A stretch of 64,000 bases of DNA from Sphingobacteriaceae bacterium GW460-11-11-14-LB5 (GTDB lineage: Bacteria > Bacteroidota > Bacteroidia > Sphingobacteriales > Sphingobacteriaceae): NCBI GenBank assembly GCA_002151545.1, contig CP021237.1:5704001-5768000 (forward strand). The letters run 5' to 3'. Shown piece by piece: positions 26,316 through 35,189 of the stretch (positions are counted from its first letter, which is position 1; every line of letters begins with the position of its first letter). The position numbers and the translations under genes are program-made. The notes under the pieces are model-generated. The model searched no databases. It was not told the origin of the DNA and was given only the letters and a program-made list of their open reading frames with translations.

Positions 26316-26882
26316 ATGCACGAAATTGAGCCTTATTATCAGTGGAGAGATGATTACATTTCGGCAGAAGATGAGCGATCGCCATTTTACAATACCGAAT
26401 ATTCAGAACTTTACTTCGATAAGCAGATTTATAACTTTTTATTGCACCCGCAGTGGGACGAATTTGGTTCGAGTACCCTGTACATGAAGGTGTTATATGC
26501 CGATTACGATCGCAGTTATGCCATTATCGAGTTTATAGGCGAGTGGAATGATGCCATTAATAACGATATTATGCTGCTGAAACGCGATATTTTAGAGCTG
26601 ATGATGGATGAAGGTATTAATAAATTTATCCTGATCGGAGAAAATGTGCTAAATTTCCATGCTTCTGACGATAGTTATTACGAAGAGTGGTTTCAGGAAG
26701 TAGAAGACGGCTGGATTGTTGGGGTAAATTTTCAGCAACACGTTATTACCGAGTTTCGCGACAATAACATCGATTATTACATTAACTTTGGTGGTGCTTT
26801 TGACAACCTGCCATGGCGCACCTTAAAACCTTTACAGTTCTTTAAAAAAGTTGAAGAACTACTGACAAAAAGATTAAACTAA
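26316..26882 (+). CDS. conserved hypothetical protein, acidic
   Basis: 188 residues, not recognised as a named family. Strongly acidic and aromatic (EIEPYYQWRDDYISAEDERSPFY at the start), no signal peptide or membrane helix. An alternating pattern (VLYADYDRSYAIIEFIGEW, INKFILIGENVLNF) suggests an alpha/beta cytoplasmic fold. It sits between murQ and a BI-1 gene, all on the same strand, 89 bp after murQ and 38 bp before the next gene, so it may be co-transcribed with the latter. No function is assigned. Confidence 0.8.
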   Translation: MHEIEPYYQWRDDYISAEDERSPFYNTEYSELYFDKQIYNFLLHPQWDEFGSSTLYMKVLYADYDRSYAIIEFIGEWNDAINNDIMLLKRDILELMMDEGINKFILIGENVLNFHASDDSYYEEWFQEVEDGWIVGVNFQQHVITEFRDNNIDYYINFGGAFDNLPWRTLKPLQFFKKVEELLTKRLN

Positions 26883-26920
26883 ATATTTATTTTTATATAG
26901 TTAAATACATAAAATTTAAA

Positions 26921-27676
26921 ATGGAACAACAAAATTATCAATATCAGGACAACAGTGTTTTTGTACAGGAAAAATCTGCATCTAAACGTTTCTTCGGAAA
27001 TGTTTTCTTATGGATGTTCGTCGCATTAGCTGTTTCTACAGTTGCAGCTTATTTTATCGCCAGTACACCGGCGGTATTGGATTATCTTTTATCCTATAAC
27101 CCACAAACAGGTAAGGGCGGCTTTACCGTTTTAGGATACATCGCAATATTTGCTCCTCTAGGATTAGTATTCTTAATGGGTGCTGGTATGCAGCGAATGT
27201 CTTATCAGGCATTAATCGGTGTGTTTTTGCTTTATTCTATATTAACAGGAGTAATGCTCAGCTTTATCTTGTTAACTTATTCCTTGCCATCAGTTGTAAT
27301 TAGTTTTGCTGCGGCTGCTGCGATATTTGCGGTAATGGCAATAATGGGATATACCACAGATACCGATTTAAGTAAATTTGGCCCTATATTATTTGCAGGT
27401 GTAATCGGTTTGGTGATCATCAGCATAATCAATATGTTTTTAGGTAGCTCAACATTGGGTTACATTATGGGTTTTATCGGAGTGGCGATTTTTACTGCAT
27501 TAACTGCGTACAAAGTTCAGGAGCTTAAAAGAATTGGTGAAGGATTAGATGAAAATGGAAACACTTTAGGTGTAAATGAGAGCAAAAAGCTAGCAATTAT
27601 GGGTGCGTTGTCGCTTTATATCACTTTTATCAACTTGTTTTTGTCGCTGTTACGCATTTTCGGTAACAGAAGATAA
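26921..27676 (+). CDS. Bax inhibitor-1/YccA family membrane protein
   Basis: 251 residues with seven predicted transmembrane helices and the BI-1 layout. Family marks include VFLWMFVALAVSTVAAYF in helix 1, GVFLLYSILTGVMLSFILL in the middle and GALSLYITFINLFLSLLRIFG at the C-terminus. The conserved DTDLSKFG loop precedes helix 5. Bacterial members are proton-sensitive calcium leak channels or FtsH-interacting proteins. It is followed by a possible terminator. Confidence 0.93.
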   Translation: MEQQNYQYQDNSVFVQEKSASKRFFGNVFLWMFVALAVSTVAAYFIASTPAVLDYLLSYNPQTGKGGFTVLGYIAIFAPLGLVFLMGAGMQRMSYQALIGVFLLYSILTGVMLSFILLTYSLPSVVISFAAAAAIFAVMAIMGYTTDTDLSKFGPILFAGVIGLVIISIINMFLGSSTLGYIMGFIGVAIFTALTAYKVQELKRIGEGLDENGNTLGVNESKKLAIMGALSLYITFINLFLSLLRIFGNRR

Positions 27677-27701
27677 ACCTAAATAACAGAACAATATTCT
27701 T

Positions 27702-27737
27702 AAGGCTGCGCAGTTTTGCGTGGCCTTTGTAATTTTA
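27702..27737 (+). terminator. possible terminator after the BI-1 gene
   Basis: AAGGC (27702-27706) pairs with GCCTT (27723-27727), with an inner GCGCA / TGCG stem; the following T-tract is interrupted (TGTAATTTT). Confidence 0.4.
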
Positions 27738-27793
27738 TTTGGTAGCGAAGCGATAATTTTTGGAATTGATGTTGCTTTGTTGCATTTTTGTAT

Positions 27794-27896
27794 GCTTATT
27801 AAGAAAGACGGAGGGATTAGACCCAACGAAGTCTTAGCAACCTGTAACCATACAAGGTGCTAAATTCTATTCTGCAAATAGCGGAAACAGATAAGT
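27794..27896 (+). ncRNA. S-box (SAM-I) riboswitch
   Basis: The conserved SAM-I skeleton is present in order: CTTAT (P1 5' strand), AAGAAAGACGGAGGGA, TTAGACCC, GAAGTCTTAGCAACC, an AAGGTGCTAA segment, TTCTATTCTGCAAATAG and GATAAG closing P1. It lies upstream of metH, a standard SAM-controlled gene. P1 5' GCTTATT (27794-27800) is also fully complementary to AATAAGC at 27928-27934, which could form a competing helix when SAM is absent or present; the sign of regulation is not decided by sequence alone. Confidence 0.9.
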
Positions 27897-27947
27897 TTAG
27901 GATTACGATTCACGTACCAACTTTTTAAATAAGCCTTTTAGGATGTA

Positions 27948-28012
27948 ATAATGTATAATGGAAGATGTATGATGTGTCTTGCCATTTTCCATTTTCCATC
28001 CCACATTTTACA
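27948..28012 (+). repeat. heptad-arm inverted repeat between riboswitch and metH
   Basis: Left arm TAATGTA TAATGGA AGATGTA TGATGTG; right arm CCATTTT CCATTTT CCATCCC ACATTTT ACAC on an exact 7-nt pitch. It ends six bases before the metH ATG. Confidence 0.7.
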
Positions 28013-28018
28013 CAACAA

Positions 28019-31000
28019 ATGGGTATAAGAGAAGAATTAGAAAAACGTATTTTGGTGATTGATGGTGCAATGGGTACCATGATTCAGCGATATACCTTAA
28101 CCGAAGAAGATTTTAGAGGGGAGCGATTTAAAAACCATCCCTGTGATGTAAAAGGCAATAACGATTTGCTCAACATCACACGTCCGGATATTATTAAAAC
28201 AATACACCTGGAGTACCTGGCGTCTGGTGCCGATATTATCGAAACCAACACATTTAGTACACAGCGCATTTCCATGGCCGATTACCAGATGGAAGACCTT
28301 TCTTACGAAATGAGTTTCGAAGGTGCACGTGTAGCAAAAGAAGCCGTAAACGAGTTTATGGCTGCAAATCCAGACCGTAAATGTTTTGTGGCTGGTGCTA
28401 TTGGCCCAACCAACCGTACCCTTTCCATGTCGCCTAATGTAAACGACCCTGGTTTTAGGGCGGTTTATTTTGATGAGCTGGAAGCCGCTTATTACGAGCA
28501 GGTACGTGGTTTGGTTGATGGTGGTTCGGATGTATTATTAATCGAAACCATTTTCGATACTTTAAATGCTAAAGTGGCCATTGTAGCCATTAAAAAATAT
28601 GAAGAGGTAATTGGCCGTAAACTGGAGATCATGATTTCCGGCACCATTACCGATGCTTCCGGAAGGACACTTTCAGGTCAAACTGCCGAAGCTTTCTTAA
28701 ACTCTGTCATGCATGCAAAACCATTAAGTATTGGTTTTAACTGTGCTTTGGGTGCTAAAGAAATGCGTCCGCATATTGAGGAACTCGCTGCAAAAGCAGG
28801 TTGTTATGTTTCGGCTTATCCGAATGCAGGCTTGCCAAACGAATTTGGTGCTTATGATGAACAACCGCACGAAACGGCACATTTGGTTGATGACTTTATT
28901 GCATCAGGTTTTGTGAACATCGTGGGAGGCTGTTGTGGTACTACACCAGAACATATTGGCTGTATTGCTAAAAATGCAAGGAAAGCCGAACCCCGCAAAA
29001 TTCCGGTACTGGAGCCTTACATGCGTTTAAGCGGATTGGAGCCTGTAACCATTACCCCGGAGAGCATTTTCGTAAATATTGGTGAAAGAACCAATATTAC
29101 AGGATCTCCTAAGTTCTCCAAGCTGATTTTGGGTGGCGATTACGAAGCTGCACTGGCTGTTGCCTTACAACAGGTTGAAGGTGGTGCGCAGGTAATTGAT
29201 GTGAACATGGATGAAGGGATGTTGGATTCAGAAGCCGCGATGACTAAGTTTTTGAACCTCATTGCTTCTGAACCGGATATTGCCAAATTGCCAATCATGG
29301 TCGATTCATCTAAATGGTCGGTTATCGAAAATGGCTTAAAATGTTTACAAGGAAAAGGCATCGTAAACTCCATCTCATTAAAAGAAGGTGAAGATAAATT
29401 CCGCGAAAGCGCCCGCAAAATTATGCAATACGGTGCTGCTGTGGTAGTCATGGCTTTTGATGAGCAAGGTCAGGCCGATAATTACGAGCGCAGGAAAGAG
29501 ATTTGTAAAAGAAGTTACGATATCCTGGTAAACGAAATTGGTTTTCCGGCAGAGGATATTATTTTCGACCCGAACATCTTAACCGTAGCAACAGGACTCG
29601 AAGAGCATAACAATTATGCTGTCGATTTTATAAATGCCACCCGTTGGATCAAAGAAAACCTGCCTCATGCTAAAGTGAGCGGAGGGGTTTCTAACATTTC
29701 TTTCTCTTTCAGGGGGAATAATACCGTTCGCGAAGCGATGCACTCTGCATTTCTTTATCACGCCATCCAGGCTGGTTTAGATATGGGGATTGTGAACGCC
29801 GGAATGTTGGAGGTTTATCAGGAAATTCCACCCGAATTGTTAGAAAGGGTAGAAGATGTGCTCTTAAACCGCAGAGACGATGCCACGGAGCGTTTGGTAG
29901 AATATGCCGATACCGTAAAATCGAAAGGTAAAGAGGTGGTTAAAGATGAAGAGTGGCGGAAAGGTTCTGTTGAAGAGAGATTATCTCATTCCTTGGTTAA
30001 AGGAATTGTTGAATATCTGGATGATGATGTGGAAGAAGCCAGACAAAAATATGCCCGCCCGATTCAGGTGATCGAAGGGCCATTGATGGACGGGATGAAC
30101 ATTGTAGGTGATTTATTCGGTGCGGGAAAAATGTTCTTGCCTCAGGTGGTAAAATCGGCAAGGGTAATGAAAAAAGCCGTGGCTTATTTATTGCCGTTTA
30201 TCGAACAGGAGAAACTGGATAATCCGGATCAGGATCAGAATTCGTCAGCAGGAAGAGTATTGATGGCGACTGTAAAAGGTGATGTGCACGATATTGGGAA
30301 AAATATTGTGGGCGTAGTACTGGCTTGTAATAATTTCGAGATTGTTGATATGGGCGTAATGGTTCCGGCACAGGAAATCATTAAAAAAGCCAAAGAAATA
30401 AATGCCGATATTATTGGATTAAGTGGATTGATTACGCCATCACTAGATGAAATGGTTCACTTTGCTAAAGAAATGGAGCGCGAAGGTTTTACCATTCCAT
30501 TAATTATAGGTGGTGCCACAACCTCAAGAATCCACGCTGCAGTAAAAGTAGCGCCAAATTATTCAGGACCTGCTATCCACGTGTTAGATGCTTCCAGAAG
30601 TGTTACCGTTTGCAGCACCTTGATGAATCCGGAAACAAAAGATGAATATGTAGCAGGCATCAGGGCTGAATATGATAAAGCCCGTGAAGCGCATTTAAAT
30701 AAACGATCGGATAAACGTTTTAAAACACTGGAAGAAGCCCGCGAAAATAGGTTTAAGATCGATTTTCAACCCAACTTACCTGTTCCGGAATTTACAGGAA
30801 CAAGGGTTTTCGATAATTATCCTTTAGAAGAACTGGTTCCTTACATCGATTGGACACCATTTTTCCATACCTGGGAACTTCGTGGCAGTTATCCGAAAAT
30901 TTTCGACGATAAAAATGTAGGCGACGAAGCGAAGAAACTTTTTGATGATGCACAGACCTTATTAAAACGCATCCTCGACGAAAAACTGTTAACAGCAAGA

Positions 31001-31720
31001 GCCGTAATCGGTTTCTGGCCAGCAAATACAGTAGGAGACGATATTCAGTTGACAGTTGATAGTTCCCAGTTATCAAACGATTCCAAACTGAAAACTGAAA
31101 ACTCCCAACTGGTAACTATTCACACCCTCCGTCAGCAGGCCGAAAAAGTAGATGGTCAGCCTTATTATGCTTTATCTGATTTTATTGCGCCGAAGGAAAG
31201 TGGCATTCAGGATTATTTTGGTGGTTTTGCAGTAACGGCAGGTATCGGGATTGATGAACTGGTCAATGAGTTTGAATCGAATTACGATGATTACAACAGC
31301 ATTATGGCCAAAGCGCTGGCCGATCGTTTGGCAGAGGCTTTCGCAGAACGTATGCACGAACGTGTCCGTAAAGAATATTGGGGTTATGCACAGGATGAAA
31401 ATTTGAGCAACCAGGAATTGATTAAAGAAGAATATGCAGGTATCCGTCCGGCACCTGGTTATCCTGCCTGTCCGGAACATACTGAAAAAGGAACTTTATT
31501 CCAGTTACTTGATGCGGAGAATAAAATCGGATTGCACTTAACCGAAAGTTACGCCATGTATCCAACAGCGGCGGTAAGCGGATTTTATTTCGCGCATCCC
31601 GATTCGAGGTATTTCGGTTTAGGGAAAATCACCAAAGATCAGATTGAAGACTATGCCATCAGAAAGAATATGCCGGTTGAAGAAGTGGAGCGGTGGTTAA
31701 GTCCGAATTTAGCTTATTAA
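28019..31720 (+). CDS. metH: cobalamin-dependent methionine synthase
   Basis: About 1233 residues with all four MetH modules: homocysteine-binding barrel (1-330, zinc cysteines in GGCCGTT), folate-binding barrel (345-610, NIGERTNITGSPKF), cobalamin cap and Rossmann domain (640-870; His757 in DVHDIGKNI is the lower cobalt ligand), and the AdoMet reactivation domain (900-1233, RPAPGYPACPEHTEK). It transfers methyl from 5-methyl-THF to homocysteine. The frame opens at 27965, but the first 18 codons come from the repeat, so the ATG at 28019 (MGIREELEK) is preferred. Residues 1010-1034 (encoded by 31046-31119) are a low-complexity insert from an inverted repeat. It is followed by metF; a SAM riboswitch precedes it. 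Confidence 0.97.
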   Translation: MGIREELEKRILVIDGAMGTMIQRYTLTEEDFRGERFKNHPCDVKGNNDLLNITRPDIIKTIHLEYLASGADIIETNTFSTQRISMADYQMEDLSYEMSFEGARVAKEAVNEFMAANPDRKCFVAGAIGPTNRTLSMSPNVNDPGFRAVYFDELEAAYYEQVRGLVDGGSDVLLIETIFDTLNAKVAIVAIKKYEEVIGRKLEIMISGTITDASGRTLSGQTAEAFLNSVMHAKPLSIGFNCALGAKEMRPHIEELAAKAGCYVSAYPNAGLPNEFGAYDEQPHETAHLVDDFIASGFVNIVGGCCGTTPEHIGCIAKNARKAEPRKIPVLEPYMRLSGLEPVTITPESIFVNIGERTNITGSPKFSKLILGGDYEAALAVALQQVEGGAQVIDVNMDEGMLDSEAAMTKFLNLIASEPDIAKLPIMVDSSKWSVIENGLKCLQGKGIVNSISLKEGEDKFRESARKIMQYGAAVVVMAFDEQGQADNYERRKEICKRSYDILVNEIGFPAEDIIFDPNILTVATGLEEHNNYAVDFINATRWIKENLPHAKVSGGVSNISFSFRGNNTVREAMHSAFLYHAIQAGLDMGIVNAGMLEVYQEIPPELLERVEDVLLNRRDDATERLVEYADTVKSKGKEVVKDEEWRKGSVEERLSHSLVKGIVEYLDDDVEEARQKYARPIQVIEGPLMDGMNIVGDLFGAGKMFLPQVVKSARVMKKAVAYLLPFIEQEKLDNPDQDQNSSAGRVLMATVKGDVHDIGKNIVGVVLACNNFEIVDMGVMVPAQEIIKKAKEINADIIGLSGLITPSLDEMVHFAKEMEREGFTIPLIIGGATTSRIHAAVKVAPNYSGPAIHVLDASRSVTVCSTLMNPETKDEYVAGIRAEYDKAREAHLNKRSDKRFKTLEEARENRFKIDFQPNLPVPEFTGTRVFDNYPLEELVPYIDWTPFFHTWELRGSYPKIFDDKNVGDEAKKLFDDAQTLLKRILDEKLLTARAVIGFWPANTVGDDIQLTVDSSQLSNDSKLKTENSQLVTIHTLRQQAEKVDGQPYYALSDFIAPKESGIQDYFGGFAVTAGIGIDELVNEFESNYDDYNSIMAKALADRLAEAFAERMHERVRKEYWGYAQDENLSNQELIKEEYAGIRPAPGYPACPEHTEKGTLFQLLDAENKIGLHLTESYAMYPTAAVSGFYFAHPDSRYFGLGKITKDQIEDYAIRKNMPVEEVERWLSPNLAY
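31046..31119 (+). repeat. heptad-arm inverted repeat inside the metH coding region
   Basis: Left arm CAGTTGA CAGTTGA TAGTTCC CAGTTAT (31046-31073); right arm AAACTGA AAACTGA AAACTCC CAACTGG TAACTAT (31085-31119). Arms are reverse complements on a 7-nt pitch. It is translated in frame as a Ser/Gln/Leu-rich stretch between VGDDI and LRQQ, where E. coli MetH has about 17 residues and this protein about 27. Confidence 0.8.
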
Positions 31721-31747
31721 CCCCCAGCCCCTACAGGGCAGGGAATT
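31721..31747. repeat. CCCCAGCCCCT-type repeat fragment
   Basis: CCCCCAGCCCCTACAGGGCA directly after the metH stop; a related C/G-block unit occurs at 40848-40891. It is followed by a small hairpin (TCCCGATTATTCGGGA). Confidence 0.5.
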
Positions 31748-31793
31748 GTATACAAATTAAAATTTAAAGTCCCGATTATTCGGGATTAGGGTT

Positions 31794-32747
31794 ATGAAGA
31801 TTACAGACCATATAAAAAACGCAAAGGGTAAAACCTTATTCTCTTTTGAATTATTACCGCCTGTAAAAGGACAAAGCATACAATGGATTTATGATGCGAT
31901 TGAACCACTATTGGAGTTTAATCCACCTTTTATTGATGTGACTTCACTCCGTGAAGATTACATTTATAAAGAACAAGCCAACGGTTTGTTACAAAAGGTA
32001 TCTTATCGTAAGCGTCCGGGTACCATTGCCATTTGTGCGGCCATTATCCATAAATATAAAGTTGATGCTGTTCCGCATTTAATTTGTGGTGGGTTTACCA
32101 AAGAAGAAACCGAAAATGCATTGATCGATTTACAGTTTTTGGGTATTGATAATGTGCTGGCCTTACGAGGCGATGCACGTAAGGCAGATGGAAATTTTGT
32201 TCCTACACCAGGCGGGCACTGTTATGCTACAGATCTGATTGAGCACATTAAAAACCATAATGAAGGTAAATTTTTGCACGAAGATGTTGAAACCTTTAAA
32301 AGCGATTTCTGTATTGGCGTTGCCGGTTATCCTGAAAAGCATTTCGAGGCACCTAATATGAGTACCGATTTTAAATACCTGAAAAAGAAGGTAGAGGCAG
32401 GAGCTGAATTTATTGTAACGCAGATGTTTTTCGATAATCAGAAATATTTCGATTTCGTAAAGAAATGCAGGGAAAACGATATCAATGTACCGATTATACC
32501 AGGATTGAAGCCCATCAGTACCTTGTCGCAGTTGAATGTGTTGCCTAAGATTTTTCACATCGACTTACCTGATGAGTTGACCGATGCGCTATCGCATGCT
32601 AAAAACAATAACGAGGCAAAAGAAATTGGTACGGAAGCGATGATTAAACAATGTAAAGAACTGATTGATTTTGGCGCTCCGGTATTACATTTTTATACGA
32701 TGGGTCGCCCTGAGCAGACGAAAAAGATTGCGAAGGCTATTTTTTAG
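31794..32747 (+). CDS. metF: methylenetetrahydrofolate reductase
   Basis: 317-residue FAD-dependent (beta/alpha)8 barrel enzyme that makes 5-methyl-THF, the methyl donor used by MetH encoded just upstream. Family marks: FSFELLPP near residue 17 (with the catalytic Glu), PHLICGG, NVLALRGDARK, YPEKHFEAPNM and FIVTQMFFDN. Length is normal. The 73-bp gap to metH and shared strand suggest that both respond to the SAM riboswitch; a perfect 25-bp inverted repeat just downstream may end the transcript. Confidence 0.96.
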   Translation: MKITDHIKNAKGKTLFSFELLPPVKGQSIQWIYDAIEPLLEFNPPFIDVTSLREDYIYKEQANGLLQKVSYRKRPGTIAICAAIIHKYKVDAVPHLICGGFTKEETENALIDLQFLGIDNVLALRGDARKADGNFVPTPGGHCYATDLIEHIKNHNEGKFLHEDVETFKSDFCIGVAGYPEKHFEAPNMSTDFKYLKKKVEAGAEFIVTQMFFDNQKYFDFVKKCRENDINVPIIPGLKPISTLSQLNVLPKIFHIDLPDELTDALSHAKNNNEAKEIGTEAMIKQCKELIDFGAPVLHFYTMGRPEQTKKIAKAIF

Positions 32748-32759
32748 CCTAAAAAGCAT

Positions 32760-32842
32760 CGTCATTGCGAGGCACGAAGCAATCTTAAAGCGCTGGGTTA
32801 ATTAGCGATCGTTGTAGGATTGCTTCGTGCCTCGCAATGACG
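32760..32842. repeat. perfect 25-bp inverted repeat (CGTCATTGCGAGG type)
   Basis: 32760-32784 (starting CGTCATTGCGAGGCACG) and 32818-32842 are exact reverse complements with a 33-bp spacer. A partial copy of the right arm lies at 54932-54956. It probably doubles as the end of the metH-metF transcript. Confidence 0.8.
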
Positions 32843-32873
32843 TATTTTTCTTTATTCCATAAACATTATCATC

Positions 32874-34265
32874 ATGAATAATTTAAATACCGACCAACAA
32901 AACCTTGATGCCATCTTAACAACGGTTAAACAGCAGGGCATAGATTATTTAAATCATATTCATGAACGGCCAACAGCCGGTAATACAGAAGTTGAAATCA
33001 TCCGCGATTTAAGCGATCAGGGTTCTGGTGCCATCGAAGCACTGAAGCAGTTTAACCAACGTTTTGAACCTATTATGGTGGCCTCATCTGGTCCCAGATA
33101 TTGGGGCTTTGTAACCGGTGGAACAACACCTGCGGCTATCGCCGGCGATTGGTTATCAACGATATATGATCAGAATACGCAAAGTGCAAAAGGTAATGGC
33201 GATGTTTCAGCGATCATCGAACTGGAAACCATTCAGTTATTACTTTCGTTATTTAACCTACCCAAAGATTTTTTCGGTGGTTTTGTAACAGGTGCTACAC
33301 TTTCTAATTTTACCTGTCTGGCTGTTGCCAGACAATGGATTGGCAAACAATTTGGGAAAGATTTCGCCAGGGAAGGCGTGTCGGGCAATGTAAAAGTGTT
33401 ATCTGCCACACCACATTCATCAGCCATTAAATCCTTATCGATGCTGGGTTTGGGAAGTGGCAATTTTATCCAAGTAAACGTCCTGCAGGGCAACCGCGAA
33501 GCCCTGGATGTTAGCGATCTGGAACTTAAAATACAGGAACTAAAAGGAGAACCTTTTATCTTAATTTCTAGCGCCGGAACGGTAAATACGGTGGATTTTG
33601 ATGATTTTGAAGCCATCAATCTCTTAAAAGAAAAATATAATTTCTGGTGGCATATCGATGCCGCTTTTGGCGGTTTTGCCGCTTGTTCGCCTAAATACAG
33701 TCATCTGCTTAATGGCTGGGGAAATGCTGATAGCATTACCGTCGATTGCCACAAGTGGTTAAATGTACCCTACGAAAGCGCTGTGTTTTTGGTGAAAGAA
33801 AAACACCAGTTGCTGCAGGTAGAAACTTTTCAGAATTCAAATGCAGCCTATTTGGGCAATCCGATGGAAAATTTTAGTTATTTAAATTTCCTGCCTGAAA
33901 ACTCCCGCCGCCTAAAAGCTTTACCTGCATGGTTTACACTGACCAGCTACGGAAAACAAGGCTATCAGGAAATTGTAGAAAGTAATGTTGAAGTGGCTTT
34001 ACAGTTTGGCGATTTCATTAATGAAAATCCAAACTTCGGATTATTGGCACCAGTGCGTTTAAATACCGTTTGTTTTTCGCTAACCGATGAAAGTTTAGTG
34101 GCAACATTCCTGAATAAATTAAATGAAAGCGGAAAAGTATTTATGACTCCTACCTTTTATAATGGGAGGAAAGGAATCCGTGCTGCGTTTGTAAACTGGA
34201 GAACGTCAGCTGCTGATGTTGAGCTGGCCATTGCCACAATGCTCGAAATTCTTACAGAACTTTAA
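32874..34265 (+). CDS. PLP-dependent group II decarboxylase
   Basis: 463 residues of the aromatic amino acid / diaminobutyrate / glutamate decarboxylase superfamily. The PLP lysine is Lys294 in VDCHKWLNVPYE; WHIDAAFGG carries the PLP-binding Asp; SGPRYWGFVTGGTTPAA and GGFVTGATLSNFTCLAVARQ are typical of the branch often labelled L-2,4-diaminobutyrate or tyrosine/DOPA decarboxylase. The substrate is not predictable. It is unrelated in operon terms to metF (repeat in between) and distinct from the histidine decarboxylase at 22.3-23.5 kb. The C-terminal part (about 380-463) is the small domain. Confidence 0.88.
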   Translation: MNNLNTDQQNLDAILTTVKQQGIDYLNHIHERPTAGNTEVEIIRDLSDQGSGAIEALKQFNQRFEPIMVASSGPRYWGFVTGGTTPAAIAGDWLSTIYDQNTQSAKGNGDVSAIIELETIQLLLSLFNLPKDFFGGFVTGATLSNFTCLAVARQWIGKQFGKDFAREGVSGNVKVLSATPHSSAIKSLSMLGLGSGNFIQVNVLQGNREALDVSDLELKIQELKGEPFILISSAGTVNTVDFDDFEAINLLKEKYNFWWHIDAAFGGFAACSPKYSHLLNGWGNADSITVDCHKWLNVPYESAVFLVKEKHQLLQVETFQNSNAAYLGNPMENFSYLNFLPENSRRLKALPAWFTLTSYGKQGYQEIVESNVEVALQFGDFINENPNFGLLAPVRLNTVCFSLTDESLVATFLNKLNESGKVFMTPTFYNGRKGIRAAFVNWRTSAADVELAIATMLEILTEL

Positions 34266-34276
34266 CCTTAAAATTA

Positions 34277-34305
34277 TTGTTTTTAAGGCCTAGGGCTTAT
34301 ATTTG
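34277..34305 (+). promoter_or_regulatory. promoter of the 34311 gene
   Basis: TTG (34277-34279), 18 bases, TATATTTG (34298-34305), five bases before the ATG at 34311, giving a leaderless or near-leaderless message. The -33 box lies in the loop of a CCTTAAAA/TTTTAAGG hairpin after the preceding gene. Confidence 0.55.
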
Positions 34306-34310
34306 CAGGA

Positions 34311-34613
34311 ATGAAGTTTTATGTCCTTAAATACATCCTCATTAGCTGCATAGCACTAGCTTTTTTCTTGAAAGTGAGCCATGTGGTTTCGTATTTAAGT
34401 TATTCTGCCGACAATGTTGAACATTTGTCTACAAACGACGACGCAACAGAGAAAGAAGAAAAGAAAGTGGAACCCGAATATGCCATTCAGCAGATCATGT
34501 TTCACGGCGATATGAATTTTACCCTTCAAACTTCAAAAAAGGTAGTTATTCCTGATCATTCGTTTCAGCTGGCTTACTTTCCGGAAGTTTTAACACCGCC
34601 ACCTTCCGTATAA
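34311..34613 (+). CDS. small membrane-anchored hypothetical protein
   Basis: 100 residues, not recognised. An N-terminal hydrophobic segment (residues 7-22, LKYILISCIALAFFLK) is followed by an acidic, lysine-rich linker (NDDATEKEEKKVEPEY) and a beta-like tail ending TPPPSV. It looks like a single-pass protein with a periplasmic tail. The start is supported by the promoter five bases upstream. No function is proposed. Confidence 0.6.
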   Translation: MKFYVLKYILISCIALAFFLKVSHVVSYLSYSADNVEHLSTNDDATEKEEKKVEPEYAIQQIMFHGDMNFTLQTSKKVVIPDHSFQLAYFPEVLTPPPSV

Positions 34614-34691
34614 ACTCATCTTTTTAAGTTTATTTTCTGTTTCGCAAACGCGGAACCAATTTTCTATTTCAAAAATTACAACCTAATATAT

Positions 34692-35105
34692 ATGAAACGA
34701 GCAATTTCATTCGCAGTGCTGTTAATCGCTGCCTCTTTAAAAATCAGCGCACAAGAAGTGGTGCAAAACAATGTTAAACCGGTAGAAAATGCCTTAGGCC
34801 AGGTTACTAAACTCGAGCCGGTAAGTTTTACCTATGATAAAGCCTGGGCTGAGAAGTTGAAGTTATCTGCTAAACCACAGTATGGTTTTGTGGGTGCCGA
34901 TGCAAAGGCAGCCGTTCCAGGGATCGTTTCGGTGCAGTCAAAAGATTACAGTTCCGGAAAAAATGCTTTTAAAAGCGCCACCATTACCAAGGTTGATTAT
35001 GAAAGTTTAGTGCCGCTTTTGGTGGCCAGTATAAAGGAACAACAGTTACAGATTGAAGAATTGCAACGCGAGTTGAAAACATTAAAATCGCAAGGCGCTA
35101 AATAA
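34692..35105 (+). CDS. short secreted protein resembling an S74 tail-fibre chaperone domain
   Basis: 137 residues with a signal peptide (residues 2-20, ending ISAQ). LEPVSFTYD, YGFVGADAKAAVPGIV and VDYESLVPLLVASIKEQQLQIEELQRELKTLK follow the pattern of the intramolecular chaperone (peptidase S74 / endosialidase) domain, ending in a short coiled coil. Unlike phage fibres there is no long fibre part in front, and the sequence between the conserved blocks is short. Such small versions are common in Bacteroidota; their role is unknown. Family assignment is moderate. Confidence 0.65.
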   Translation: MKRAISFAVLLIAASLKISAQEVVQNNVKPVENALGQVTKLEPVSFTYDKAWAEKLKLSAKPQYGFVGADAKAAVPGIVSVQSKDYSSGKNAFKSATITKVDYESLVPLLVASIKEQQLQIEELQRELKTLKSQGAK

Positions 35106-35116
35106 TAGAAATGAGT

Positions 35117-35181
35117 CGTCATCTCGACTGAAGCGCAGTCCCGAACGTTTGGGAGAGAGATCTATCTCTTTAGATTTCGTT
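35117..35181. repeat. CGTCATCTCGACTGAAGCG-type repeat
   Basis: CGTCATCTCGACTGAAGCGC followed by AGTCCCGAACGTTTGGGA and an AGAGAGATC / TATCTCTTT half-palindrome. The type is familiar from Bacteroidota intergenic regions. Confidence 0.55.
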
Positions 35182-35189
35182 CAGAAGTT

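Noticed and set aside
27965..28018. 18-codon N-terminal extension of MetH
   Set aside because: These codons are the right arm of the heptad repeat; the family start is the ATG at 28019.
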